From Bradyrhizobium sp. ISRA464 (GTDB taxonomy: Bacteria > Pseudomonadota > Alphaproteobacteria > Rhizobiales > Xanthobacteraceae), in contig NZ_CP094526.1 of assembly GCF_029910095.1 (NCBI RefSeq), forward strand, positions 4,650,001 through 4,714,000: a stretch of 64,000 nt of DNA, read 5' to 3'. A program made the translations under genes and the position numbers. The notes under the pieces are model-generated. The model was not told the origin of the DNA, made no database searches, and was given only the letters and a program-made list of their open reading frames with translations. Shown here in pieces: positions 18,641 to 27,433 of this stretch. Each line of letters opens with the position of its first letter. The stretch's first letter is position 1.

Positions 18641-19033
18641 ATGACGCAACAGGGCCAATCGGCAGAAATCGAGATCAAAGCGCTGATCGACGCGTGGACG
18701 GACGCCGTCCGCAGACACGACTATGCGGGCGTTCTCGCCCATCATGATCAAGACATCGTGATGTTCGACGTTCCGCCGCCGCTCCAATCGCGCGGCTTGG
18801 ACGAATACCGGAAGACATGGGATCTGTTCTTCCGCTATCACAAACCCTCGTACGCGTTCGACATCGAGGACATCGCGATCACCGCCGGCAACGACGTCGC
18901 CTTCGCCGTCGCAGTGATGCGCTGCGGCCCTCCCGACGCCACGTTCCAGTTCAGGCTGACGGTCGGATTGCGCAAGGTCGACGGTGCCTGGCGCATCACG
19001 CACGAGCACCATTCGGTGCCCGCGACCGAGTAG
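18641..19033 (+). CDS. SnoaL-like / SgcJ-type NTF2-fold protein
   Basis: 130 residues with the alpha+beta barrel pattern of the NTF2-like superfamily: IKALIDAWTDAVRRHDYAGVLAHHDQDIVMFD at the start and LRKVDGAWRITHEHHSVP at the end, the latter typical of DUF4440/SgcJ-like members. Such proteins are small-molecule-binding domains or isomerase-like enzymes; no function can be assigned. The ATG at 18641 follows GGAG; earlier in-frame codons run through repeat-like sequence and are unlikely to be coding. Confidence 0.8.
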   Translation: MTQQGQSAEIEIKALIDAWTDAVRRHDYAGVLAHHDQDIVMFDVPPPLQSRGLDEYRKTWDLFFRYHKPSYAFDIEDIAITAGNDVAFAVAVMRCGPPDATFQFRLTVGLRKVDGAWRITHEHHSVPATE

Positions 19034-19040
19034 AATTGTA

Positions 19041-19156
19041 GGGTGGGTTAGCCAACGGGTCCGCGCAACGCGCGGCCCGATGATAAACTCCGCGTAACCC
19101 ACCGACCTGCTCACCTCGCAGATAACGGTGGGTTACGCCTTCGGCTAACCCACCCC
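19041..19156. repeat. GTGGGTTA/TAACCCAC palindromic repeat
   Basis: Contains GTGGGTTAGCC, CGCGTAACCCAC, and a tight hairpin GTGGGTTACGCCTTCGGCTAACCCAC. It lies between the convergent NTF2-like and MFS genes, where it may also act as a terminator. Confidence 0.7.
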
Positions 19157-19162
19157 ACGAAG

Positions 19163-20416
19163 CTACGATGTTATCTTCCGCGCCGCCGTCGCGCGCCACG
19201 CGATCGCGAGCGCCAGCAGCAACAGCGCACCCGCAAGGTAGAACGGCGCGCCGGGCATTTTCAGCGGCACGCTGTCGCAGATGAAATAGGCGAAGGTCAG
19301 CGTGAACAGGAACGGCCCGATCAGTTCCGAGACGCTCTGCACGCTGGTGGTGGCGCCCTGCAGCTGGCCCTGCTGGTCTGCTGCCACGAGCTGCGTCGTC
19401 AGCGCCTGGGTCGCGGCGCCCGAGACGCCCCACAGCGCCATCACGGGAATGCCGACCCAGAACAGGTGTCCGGTCGGCGCCGCGCCGAAAATCGCGAAGC
19501 CGGCGGCGCCGCACATGAGGCCGAGGAACAGCGCCTTGCGCTCGCCCAAACGCCGGACGATCGGGCCGATCGCCGCGCCCTGCACGATCATCGCGCAGAC
19601 GCCGACCAGCGCCAGCGTGGCGCCGACCGTGCCGGTGTCCCAGCCGTAGCGATATGTAGCGTAAAGCACGAACACCGAGGGCAGCACGACATGCGCGAGC
19701 TGCGCGAAGAAATTCGCCAGCGACAGGCCGGCGAGCGTCCGGTGCGAACGCAAGAGACGCAGCGCGCCGAGCGGATGGGCGCGCCGCCAGTGGAACGGCG
19801 AACGGCGCTCACGCGGCAGCGACTCCGGCAGGATGAACAGGCCGTAGAGACCATTGACGAAGCTCAACCCCGCCGCAACCCAGAACGGCAGCCGCGGATC
19901 GATCTCGCCGAGCAGGCCGCCCAGCGCCGGCCCGAGGATGAAGCCCGCGCCGAAGGCGACGCCGACCTTGCCGAACATCGCGGCCCGCTGCTCCGGCGCG
20001 GTGACGTCGGCGACATAGGCGAACGCGGTCGAGATGCTCGCCGACGTGATGCCTGAGATCACCCGCCCGATGAACAGCCAGACCAGCGTCGGCGCCAGCG
20101 CCATCACGACATAGTCGGCGGCAAGGCCGAAATTCGACAAGAGCACCACGGGCCGGCGGCCGAAGCGGTCGGACAGCGCACCCAGCACCGGCGAGAAGAC
20201 GAACTGCATCAGCGCCCAGATCGTGCCGAACAGGCCGAAGATGCGCGCCGCGTTCGCGGTGTCGTTGTTGACGAAGCCCTCGATCAGCTTCGGCAGGATC
20301 GGGATGATGATCCCGAGCGCCAGCATGTCGAGCAGAAGGGTGATGAAGATGAAGATCACCGCGCCACTGCGCGCCGGCGGTGCATCTGTCGTGCCGTTCA
20401 CCGCCTCCCCGCTCAC
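19163..20416 (-). CDS. MFS transporter (TetA-like, DHA1 type)
   Basis: Twelve-helix proton-driven exporter, about 417 residues. Motif A appears after helix 2 ([15 protein letters not shown]) and motif C-like glycine patterns in helix 5 ([16 protein letters not shown]); the opening [19 protein letters not shown] is typical of the TCR/TetA branch. The GTG at 20416 overlaps the der stop (GTGA), implying translational coupling; a second GTG five codons later has GGGGAGG close by and could be the true start. The substrate is not predictable; tetracycline resistance should not be assumed. Confidence 0.88.
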   Translation of the reverse strand: MSGEAVNGTTDAPPARSGAVIFIFITLLLDMLALGIIIPILPKLIEGFVNNDTANAARIFGLFGTIWALMQFVFSPVLGALSDRFGRRPVVLLSNFGLAADYVVMALAPTLVWLFIGRVISGITSASISTAFAYVADVTAPEQRAAMFGKVGVAFGAGFILGPALGGLLGEIDPRLPFWVAAGLSFVNGLYGLFILPESLPRERRSPFHWRRAHPLGALRLLRSHRTLAGLSLANFFAQLAHVVLPSVFVLYATYRYGWDTGTVGATLALVGVCAMIVQGAAIGPIVRRLGERKALFLGLMCGAAGFAIFGAAPTGHLFWVGIPVMALWGVSGAATQALTTQLVAADQQGQLQGATTSVQSVSELIGPFLFTLTFAYFICDSVPLKMPGAPFYLAGALLLLALAIAWRATAARKITS

Positions 20417-21801
20417 GACGGCCGTTTGCGCTTGTAGGCGAACGGATTGGCCTTCTCGCGCAGCGTGATCCGAACAGGTGTGCCCGGCAGATCGAACGCC
20501 TCGCGCAGCCCGTTGGTGAGATAGCGCAGATAGGATTTCGGGATCGCATCGGCGCGCGAGCAGAACAGCACAAAGCTCGGCGGGCGCGCCTTGGTCTCGG
20601 TGATGTAGTTCAGCTTCAGCCGGCGGCCCGAGACCGCGGGCGGCGGATTGGCCTGGATCGCCTGCTCGAACCAGCGGTTGAGCGCCGAGGTCGGCACGCG
20701 CCGGTTCCAGACCGCATAGGCGTCCTGGATCGCGCTCATCAGGCGGTCGATGCCCTCGCCCATCAGGCCGGACACCGCCACGATCGGCGCACCCTTGACC
20801 TGCGGCAGCCAGTGATCGGCGTCGGCGCGCAGCGCCGAGATCTGGTTCGGCTTGCGCTCGACGAGATCCCATTTGTTGACCGCGAGCACGATCGCGCGGC
20901 CCTCGCGCTCGATCAAGTCGGCGATGCGCAGGTCCTGCTCCTCGAACCTGTTCTGCGCGTCCATCATCAGCACGACCACCTCGGCGAAGCGCACCGCGCG
21001 CAGCGCGTCGGCGACCGAAAGCTTTTCCAGCTTCTCCTCGATTCGCGAGCGGCGGCGCAGGCCTGCGGTGTCGAAGATGCGGAATTGACGGCCCTGCCAG
21101 GTGATCTCGACCGCGATGGAATCGCGCGTGGTGCCGGCCTCGGGGCTGGTCAGCAGGCGTTCCTCGCCGAGCAGACGGTTGATCAGCGTCGACTTGCCGG
21201 CATTGGGCCGGCCGACGATCGCCACCCGGATCGGGCGCTGCGCGGCCTCCTCCTCCGAGACGTCTTCGTCATCGTCCTCCACCTCGTCATCATCCGCGTC
21301 GGCGCCTTCCGGCATCAGCGCACTCAGCGCCTCGTAGAGCTCGCCCATGCCCTCGCCATGCTCGGCCGAGATCTGCACGGGATCGCCGAGACCCAGCGCA
21401 TAGGATTCCATCGCCCCGATCTCGCCATGCTTGCCCTCGGCCTTGTTCGCGACCAGCACCACCGGCTTGTTGGCGCGGCGGGCGAAATCGGCAAAGGCGC
21501 GGTCGGTCGGCGTCAGGCCGACGCGGGCGTCGATCACGAACATCAGGGCGTCGGCAAGCTCGATCGCGGTTTCGGTCTGCTCCTGCATCCGGGCGGTCAG
21601 CGAGCCCTTGGCACCCTCGTCGAGGCCTGCGGTATCGATGATCGTGAAGTCGAGATCGCCGAGCCGCGCCTGGCCCTCGCGGCGGTCGCGCGTCACACCC
21701 GGCTCATCGTCGACCAGCGCGAGCTTCTGCCCGACCAGCCGGTTGAACAGCGTCGATTTGCCGACATTGGGCCGGCCGATAATGGCGATGGTGAAAGACA
21801 T
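20413..21801 (-). CDS. der: Ribosome-assembly GTPase Der (EngA)
   Basis: Essential GTPase with two tandem G domains that helps 50S subunit maturation. Both P-loops are visible: GRPNVGKST near the N-terminus and GRPNAGKST in the second domain, with DTAG switch motifs and NKxD/NKWD base-recognition motifs. An acidic linker ([17 protein letters not shown]) separates the domains, and a KH-like C-terminal domain ends in KRKRPS. I chose the ATG at 21801 (462 residues), where the protein begins [12 protein letters not shown] as in the family, over a TTG 18 bases upstream. Confidence 0.97.
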   Translation of the reverse strand: MSFTIAIIGRPNVGKSTLFNRLVGQKLALVDDEPGVTRDRREGQARLGDLDFTIIDTAGLDEGAKGSLTARMQEQTETAIELADALMFVIDARVGLTPTDRAFADFARRANKPVVLVANKAEGKHGEIGAMESYALGLGDPVQISAEHGEGMGELYEALSALMPEGADADDDEVEDDDEDVSEEEAAQRPIRVAIVGRPNAGKSTLINRLLGEERLLTSPEAGTTRDSIAVEITWQGRQFRIFDTAGLRRRSRIEEKLEKLSVADALRAVRFAEVVVLMMDAQNRFEEQDLRIADLIEREGRAIVLAVNKWDLVERKPNQISALRADADHWLPQVKGAPIVAVSGLMGEGIDRLMSAIQDAYAVWNRRVPTSALNRWFEQAIQANPPPAVSGRRLKLNYITETKARPPSFVLFCSRADAIPKSYLRYLTNGLREAFDLPGTPVRITLREKANPFAYKRKRPS

Positions 21802-22009
21802 GAAACTATCCAAGCGCAACTTATCAGGCGCGAGTCAATGAGCTTCGGGTAGCCCGTGCCTGTTCTCGATCGGTGGCCTCATCCTTCGAGGCGGCGCTTC
21901 GCGCCTCCTCAGGATGAGGGGCTGGATCCTCATGGTGAGGGGCGCGGCAGCGCCGCGCATCTCGAACCATGAGGCCGTGGGATGTGCACCGGGCCCAGGT
22001 AGTTCGGCG

Positions 22010-22576
22010 CTAGTGGCTAAACGAGCCGCTCGGTAGCGGCGCGGGGAACGGCGCGGCGGATTGTTGCGTGGTCTGGGCCGGGGCCGCCGGCTGCGCGGCG
22101 GGCTGCTGCGCCTGCTGGTCATCGGGAGGCGGCGCCGTGGTCCGGCGGCGAACGACCTTTTTCTTCTTCGGCTCCGGCGGCAGCGCGACGGGAGCGCCCT
22201 CCTCGGACGCCGCGGCGTCGGGAGCGCCGGCCTGGCCCGCAGCAGGAGCCGGCTTGCCCCTGGCGTGCTTCTTGGCTGGTTTTGCCGGCTCGGCCGGCGG
22301 AGGCGTCGCCGCGGCGGCAGCCTCGGCGGCCTGCTGCTCCCGCTGCTGCTGCTCCACCTCGTTCTTGTACAATTCCTTCGGCACGCCCTGCTCGAGGCCC
22401 GGCACGCCCTCGGGGAATACCGGCTTGCGCTCGCCCGGCAGCTTCTTCTTGGTGTCGAGGAAGTCGAGCAGATCGGACGGATCGAAATTGGCCATGCCGC
22501 CGCCACCGCAGCCCGCCAGCACGCTGCAAAGCGAGACGAGAACTGCGGCTGCGATCAAGCGTTGCGAGCGGCGCAT
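22010..22576 (-). CDS. Putative lipoprotein with Pro/Ala/Lys-rich tail
   Basis: 188 residues. The signal peptide ends in a lipobox (VLAGC, Cys22), predicting lipid attachment. A short conserved-looking segment (FDPSDLLDFLDTKKKLPGER, then VFPEGVPGLEQGVP) is followed by a low-complexity Gln/Ala/Pro/Lys tail with RRR and KKKK patches. It lies between the membrane TPR gene and der in the same orientation. Function unknown. Confidence 0.75.
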   Translation of the reverse strand: MRRSQRLIAAAVLVSLCSVLAGCGGGGMANFDPSDLLDFLDTKKKLPGERKPVFPEGVPGLEQGVPKELYKNEVEQQQREQQAAEAAAAATPPPAEPAKPAKKHARGKPAPAAGQAGAPDAAASEEGAPVALPPEPKKKKVVRRRTTAPPPDDQQAQQPAAQPAAPAQTTQQSAAPFPAPLPSGSFSH

Positions 22577-22609
22577 GGTCGATCTCTCATTCAACTCAGG
22601 TTTGTCTGG

Positions 22610-22679
22610 GCATGATCTCCGCGCAAACGCTTCGCGTTTGTCGCGAGGGAAAACCGGTTCCCACTTTTCCGGATCATGC
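22610..22679. repeat. GCATGATC...GATCATGC palindromic repeat
   Basis: Terminal arms GCATGATC (22610-22617) and GATCATGC (22672-22679) surround a CAAACGCTTCGCGTTTG hairpin and the ACCGGTTCCCACTTTTCCG segment. A second member lies at 61393-61441. Confidence 0.7.
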
Positions 22680-22682
22680 CTC

Positions 22683-23336
22683 TCAGCTCTTGGCGGCCGG
22701 CGGCAGCAGGGCCTGCAGCGCCTCGGCGCGCGAGCGCAGGCTCGGAGGCGAGTCGCCGTCACTGGCAATCTGGTCAAGCCACTTGCGCGCGGCGGTAGCG
22801 TCGTTGGCCCGCCAGGCCGACAGCGCCAGCAGTTCGCGCGCGGTGTGACGGAAGGTCGAATCCTGGGCGGTCGCCGGTTCGAGCCGCTGCAGCATGTTCG
22901 GATAGGTCGTGGTTTCCATCAGGAGCTGAGCTGCGCGGATCCGGGCCAGGTCCTGCTCGGGCCGGCCGACGCTGCCGTCGGCCGCGATCTCGTCATACAG
23001 CTTGGCGGCGGCCTGCTGGTCGTGGGTCGCGACCTCGGCCGCCATGCGCAGCCGCGCCAGGGTCCGATAGCCGTACGGCGCCTTGGCCGCGAGGTCCGCA
23101 AAGGCCGCTTCCGCCTCGGCATGCTTGTTCTGCTCGGACAATTCGACGGCGCGATCGAATGCCGCACCCGCCTCGGCGGCCTTCTTCGCCTCCAGATACT
23201 GGTAGCCGCGCCAGCCACCGACGCCCGCGATGATCAGCACCACCAGCGCGATAATGAACAGCGAGTACTTGTCCCACAGCCTCTTGAGCTGTTCGCGACG
23301 GACTTCCTCGTTTACTTCATCAAATAATTCAGACAC
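22683..23336 (-). CDS. Membrane-anchored TPR-like protein (YfgM/DUF2659 type)
   Basis: 217 residues: a cytoplasmic N-terminus (MSELFDEVNEEVRREQLKRL), one transmembrane helix (YSLFIIALVVLIIAGVGGW, about residues 24-44), then helical repeats (AAEAGAAFDRAVELSEQ and similar). This is the architecture of YfgM-like proteins, which in E. coli associate with the SecYEG translocon and periplasmic chaperones. In many alphaproteobacteria the gene sits near der, as here. The role is inferred from the family. Confidence 0.8.
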   Translation of the reverse strand: MSELFDEVNEEVRREQLKRLWDKYSLFIIALVVLIIAGVGGWRGYQYLEAKKAAEAGAAFDRAVELSEQNKHAEAEAAFADLAAKAPYGYRTLARLRMAAEVATHDQQAAAKLYDEIAADGSVGRPEQDLARIRAAQLLMETTTYPNMLQRLEPATAQDSTFRHTARELLALSAWRANDATAARKWLDQIASDGDSPPSLRSRAEALQALLPPAAKS

Positions 23337-23490
23337 TTAAGGCTATCCCATCCCCTCGGGACCGCAATTGCGGGCTGGGCCCAGCCCACACCCGATCCCC
23401 ACACCGCCGCGGCGTTACCCTAATGGTGTGGCGGTGGCAAGGCAAAGCGAGGGGGATCAAAGTGTTAACCGTGGAGGTTTGCCTCGCCGA

Positions 23491-25089
23491 TCAGGTCGCG
23501 GCCGCCGCCAACGTCTCCCGCAACTGGCGCTTGATCACCTTGCCGTTGGCGTTGCGCGGCAGCGGGGTTGCGGTCAGCGCCATCGTCTCGGGCACCTTGT
23601 AATCCGACAGCCGCTCGGCGCACCAGGCGCGCAAGGCCTCCGCATTCACCTCGGCACGCGTCACAATCACGGCGTGCACCCGCTCGCCCAGGACCGGGCA
23701 CGGCTTGGCAATGATCGCGCTCTCGACGACGGCAGGGTGACCGGCCAACACCGATTCAACCTCGGCGGAATAGATCTTCAGGCCGCCGCGGTTGATCATG
23801 TCCTTCTGGCGATCGAATACGCGGACGAAGTTCTGCGTATCGACCGAGCCGAGATCGCCGGAATGCCAGAAGCCGGCCGTGAAGCTCTCGGCTGTTGCCT
23901 TCGGATTGTTCCAGTAACCCCGGATGACGGAGGCGCTGCGGATCCAGAGCTCGCCGATCTCACCGCGCGGCACTTCGCGGCCATCAGGCCCCATCACGAC
24001 GATCTCGGCGCCGGGGCATGGCAGGCCGACGCTGTCGATATGCGCCTCGGTCAGTTCGCCCGGCATCAACGTCGACGGCGACGTGGTCTCGGTGGCGCCG
24101 TAGCAGTTCGCGAGCTTCAACCCGGGAATCTTGGCGTCGAGCTTCTCTATGGTGGCGACCGGCATCGGCGCGCCGCCGAAGCCGCCGATGCGCCAGCTCG
24201 ACAGATCGTAGCTGTCGAAATCCGGCTGCAGCAGACAGAGATTGTACATCGCCGGCACCATCACCGTGAAGGTCACGCGTTCGCGCGCGGCGAGCTTCAG
24301 ATATTCTGATGCCTTGAACTCGGGCATGACGATCAGCGCGCCGGCGCAGCACACCATGGTTGTGATATTGGCGACGGCGCCGGTGACATGCGCGAGCGGC
24401 ACGGCGGCAACCGAGCGATCCGCTTTGGTCAGCTTCAGGCAGGACACGAACACCATCGAAGAATGGATGATGTTGCAATGGGCGAGCATCGCGCCCTTCG
24501 GCCGGCCCGTGGTGCCCGACGTGTAGAGGATCATCGCAGTGTCCTCTTCCCTCACCTCCGCGGGCGCGGATGCCGGCGGATTGTCGAGCAGGCGTGCAAA
24601 TTGCGACGCGCTGTCTTCGCTCACGGAGATCCGGTGCCGCAGATCGGGGATGTCGGCCGCGTCGGGCACGCGGTCGGCAAGCGTGGCCTCGTGGACGAGA
24701 AGCTTCGCGCCGCAATCGTTCAGCACAAAGGCGATCTCGGGCTTCTGCTGCCGCGTCGAGAGCAACACCGTCACCAGCCCGGCATGGGCGGCGGCGAACA
24801 TCGCCAACACGAACTCGATGCGATTGCCGAGCAGGATCGCGACGCGATCGCCGGGCACAAGGCCGAGCTTTTCGAAGCCGGCCGCGACCTTGGCCGAGCG
24901 CTGCGCGAGCTCGCGCCAGGTCAGGCGGGTATCTCCGCAGATCAATGCCTCGCCGTCGCCATTCTGTGCGACGGCTTGCGCGATCATCGCCCACAGGCTG
25001 CCCGGCCGCTCCACGAACGCCGGCACGACCCGGTCACCGAAGCGCGGCTCGAGCCGCATGGGCGGAAGTGCGTGCTGCGACCAGTCCAT
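23491..25089 (-). CDS. Class I acyl-CoA synthetase (AMP-binding, FadD-like)
   Basis: ANL-superfamily ligase of 532 residues that activates a carboxylic acid as its adenylate and then CoA thioester. The phosphate-binding loop is YTSGTTGRPKGAM, the A5 motif CYGATETTS, A7 HSGDLG, the hinge around FDRQKDMINRGGLKIY, and the A10 catalytic lysine lies in NANGKVIKRQL. The substrate may be a fatty, aromatic or short carnitine-like acid and is not predictable. It begins 10 bases after panB ends and is likely in the same transcript. Confidence 0.9.
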   Translation of the reverse strand: MDWSQHALPPMRLEPRFGDRVVPAFVERPGSLWAMIAQAVAQNGDGEALICGDTRLTWRELAQRSAKVAAGFEKLGLVPGDRVAILLGNRIEFVLAMFAAAHAGLVTVLLSTRQQKPEIAFVLNDCGAKLLVHEATLADRVPDAADIPDLRHRISVSEDSASQFARLLDNPPASAPAEVREEDTAMILYTSGTTGRPKGAMLAHCNIIHSSMVFVSCLKLTKADRSVAAVPLAHVTGAVANITTMVCCAGALIVMPEFKASEYLKLAARERVTFTVMVPAMYNLCLLQPDFDSYDLSSWRIGGFGGAPMPVATIEKLDAKIPGLKLANCYGATETTSPSTLMPGELTEAHIDSVGLPCPGAEIVVMGPDGREVPRGEIGELWIRSASVIRGYWNNPKATAESFTAGFWHSGDLGSVDTQNFVRVFDRQKDMINRGGLKIYSAEVESVLAGHPAVVESAIIAKPCPVLGERVHAVIVTRAEVNAEALRAWCAERLSDYKVPETMALTATPLPRNANGKVIKRQLRETLAAAAT

Positions 25090-25099
25090 GTCAGCTCCG

Positions 25100-25921
25100 T
25101 CAGGTCTTCTTCATCTCGTAGACATGCTCGGGCCCCGGGAAGGCGCGGCTCTTCACGTCCCGCGCATAGCCAGCGATCGCTTCCTCGATCGCCGGTCCGA
25201 GATTGCCGTAGCGGCGCACGAATTTCGGCGCGCGCGGCGACAGGCCGAGCATGTCCTCCAGCACCAGCACCTGGCCGTCGCAAGCCGCGCTGGCGCCGAT
25301 GCCGACGGTCGGCACGGCGATCGACTGCGTGATCTTGCGCGCCAGCGGCTCGGCCACCGCCTCGACCACGATCGAGAAGGCGCCGGCCTCCGCGATCGCC
25401 CTGGCGTCGTTCTCGATCGGCGCCCAGTTCGCCTCCTCGCGGCCCTGGGCGCGGAACGAGCCGAGCGTGTTGATAGACTGCGGCGTCAGGCCGATATGGC
25501 CCATCACCGGAATGCCGCGCTCCGACAGGAACGCCACCGTCTCCGCCATCCGCACGCCGCCCTCCAGCTTGACCGCGCCGCACAGCGTTTCCTTCATGAT
25601 CCGCACCGCGGACTGGAACGCCTGCTCCTTCGAGCCTTCGTAGGAGCCGAACGGCATGTCGACCACGACGAGCGCCTGCTGCGAGCCGCGCATCACCGCG
25701 CGGCCCTGCAGGATCATCATGTCGAGCGTAACAGGCACAGTGGTTTCGAAGCCGTGCATGACATTGCCGAGGGAATCCCCGACCAGGATGGCGTCGCAAT
25801 GCTTGTCGACCAGCGCCGCGGTGTGCGCGTGGTACGAGGTCAGCATCACGATCGGCTCGCCGTTCTTGCGGGCGCGGAGATCGGGCGCAGTCTTGCGCTT
25901 GATGGCGGATTGAACAGACAT
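25100..25921 (-). CDS. panB: 3-methyl-2-oxobutanoate hydroxymethyltransferase
   Basis: First step of pantothenate synthesis: transfers the hydroxymethyl group from 5,10-methylene-THF to 2-oxoisovalerate. 273 residues. The metal-binding and substrate residues lie in [38 protein letters not shown] and [10 protein letters not shown], all as in PanB. No panC is adjacent. It starts 2 bases after the upstream NnrU-like gene ends, so the two are tightly coupled. Confidence 0.96.
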   Translation of the reverse strand: MSVQSAIKRKTAPDLRARKNGEPIVMLTSYHAHTAALVDKHCDAILVGDSLGNVMHGFETTVPVTLDMMILQGRAVMRGSQQALVVVDMPFGSYEGSKEQAFQSAVRIMKETLCGAVKLEGGVRMAETVAFLSERGIPVMGHIGLTPQSINTLGSFRAQGREEANWAPIENDARAIAEAGAFSIVVEAVAEPLARKITQSIAVPTVGIGASAACDGQVLVLEDMLGLSPRAPKFVRRYGNLGPAIEEAIAGYARDVKSRAFPGPEHVYEMKKT

Positions 25922-25923
25922 CG

Positions 25924-26508
25924 TCAGGCTCCCATCACAGGCACGCCGATCACGACCGGATGGAACGCAAACGCCAGCGCCAGATAAGCGATGACACCGA
26001 CCGCGATCGCGATCAGGTCGTTGGTTGTCCCGCCCACCGGGATCGGCGGCGCGCCGGCATCCGTACGGCGTTTCAGCGAGATGCGGTCATAGACCGCCCA
26101 GCCGAGGAACGAGCCGAACAGGATGATCGAGCCGAGATCGCCGTTGGCGAGCAGATGCGCGAACGCCCACAGCTTCACGCCGGCAAGCATCGGATGCTTC
26201 AGCGTGGTGTAGATGCGGCCGCGGATATAGGAAGCCACCACCAGGATGACGGCAGGCAGCATCAGCGCCACCGTGATGTGCTTGAACGCCGTCGGCGGCG
26301 TCCAGACATCGATCCAACCTGTGGCGCGGTATTCGCCAAAGCCTCGGACGATCAGCACGAGGCCTGCGGCCGCTACGAGCGAATAGACGATCTTATAGCC
26401 GCCCTCGCCCATCGCCTTGACCAGGCCCGCGCGCATCCCGCGCAGGCTGGTCAGCACGTGGACGCCGAGGAACAGCACAAGACCCACGATCATGACGAGC
26501 AGTCCCAC
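25924..26508 (-). CDS. NnrU-family membrane protein
   Basis: 194 residues with about six hydrophobic segments and the NnrU signature ([53 protein letters not shown]). NnrU was first tied to nitric-oxide/nitrite reduction; many relatives, distant from denitrification genes as here, have no proven role and resemble isoprenylcysteine methyltransferase-like membrane proteins. I chose the GTG at 26508 because GGGGAGGG lies 5 bases upstream; the ATG 15 bases later lacks such a site. Confidence 0.85.
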   Translation of the reverse strand: MGLLVMIVGLVLFLGVHVLTSLRGMRAGLVKAMGEGGYKIVYSLVAAAGLVLIVRGFGEYRATGWIDVWTPPTAFKHITVALMLPAVILVVASYIRGRIYTTLKHPMLAGVKLWAFAHLLANGDLGSIILFGSFLGWAVYDRISLKRRTDAGAPPIPVGGTTNDLIAIAVGVIAYLALAFAFHPVVIGVPVMGA

Positions 26509-26594
26509 GATGTCCCTCCCCTGATGTCCTTGGTTGATGCCTTCGGGTATCACCTTCGGGCGGCCGAACGCAATGCATCACCCGCGCGTCCAGC

Positions 26595-27206
26595 TCACGG
26601 CTTGTCGGCCGGCTTGGCAAGCTCGCGATTGTCGACATAGCGGATCATGATCGGGCGGCCGGCCAAGGCCCCACCGAGCCCGCCGGTGAACTTCAGCGGC
26701 AGGCACGCATCGAGCGAGGCATTGATCGCATTCAGATAGGTAGAGCGCGTATCGGCCGGAACGCCCGACGTGGCGAATGTCATCCGCGGAGCGCCGATCA
26801 TTTCACCCGACCGCTTGAAGCTGAACCGCACCGACATCTGCATGCCCTCGCGCGCGCTGTCGGCCGGCGGCGGCGACCAGCAGGCGCGCAGCGCGGCGAA
26901 CAGGTCGCCGATGGTATTGAGGTCATGATTGGGCTTGCGGTACCTGTCGGTCTGATCGTGCGGCGGCACCGTCAGGACCGTGAGCTGCAGATTTTCACCG
27001 TACGGATAATCGATCTCGGGGAGACAGGGCCCGTGATTGAACACGCTGCAATAGGACGGCGTGCAGGGCCTGTTGTCGAGCACGCTGCACGGCTCATGTG
27101 CGAACGGAATCGGGTTGCTCTGATGCCGCGGCCGCGCGTCAACGGTGCCGGCAGGGCCGATGGCCAGCAGTGCAAGAGCGAGACAGATGGCAACGCGCCG
27201 GAGCAT
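26595..27206 (-). CDS. Exported hypothetical protein with Cys-rich N-terminal part
   Basis: 203 residues. A signal peptide (MLRRVAICLALALLAIGPAGTVDA) is followed by a Cys/Pro-rich stretch (EPCSVLDNRPCTPSYCSVF, then HGPCLPE) and a C-terminal part resembling a TonB C-terminal fold (MSVRFSFKRSGEMIGAPRMTF, then INASLDACLPLKF). Probably periplasmic. I chose the ATG at 27206 because it begins the signal peptide; 19 extra upstream codons are basic and not signal-like. Confidence 0.7.
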   Translation of the reverse strand: MLRRVAICLALALLAIGPAGTVDARPRHQSNPIPFAHEPCSVLDNRPCTPSYCSVFNHGPCLPEIDYPYGENLQLTVLTVPPHDQTDRYRKPNHDLNTIGDLFAALRACWSPPPADSAREGMQMSVRFSFKRSGEMIGAPRMTFATSGVPADTRSTYLNAINASLDACLPLKFTGGLGGALAGRPIMIRYVDNRELAKPADKP

Positions 27207-27318
27207 GCGAGCGAACCCTGAACGCCTACCGGAGAAAATGGTACCGCAACCTGATCGCATCAAGCGGGAACGCGTTCACGTCCCCGCGTTTACGCGGAAA
27301 GTCTCTGTAATTTGCGCT

Positions 27319-27418
27319 GTCATCGCCCGGCTGGACCGGGCGATCCAGTATTCCAGAGTTGGCTGCGAGTGACGGAGGAGCCGCGGCGTACTGGGTCCCC
27401 CGCCTCCGCGGGGACGAC
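27319..27418. repeat. Palindromic intergenic repeat (GTCATCGCCCGG...GGGGACGAC type)
   Basis: TCGCCCGGCTGGACCGGGCGA and CCCCCGCCTCCGCGGGG hairpins joined by GATCCAGTATTCCAGAG and TACTGGG. Same family as 8664-8765, in the opposite arrangement. It follows prfC. Confidence 0.65.
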
Positions 27419-27433
27419 AACCGCGATGGGCCA

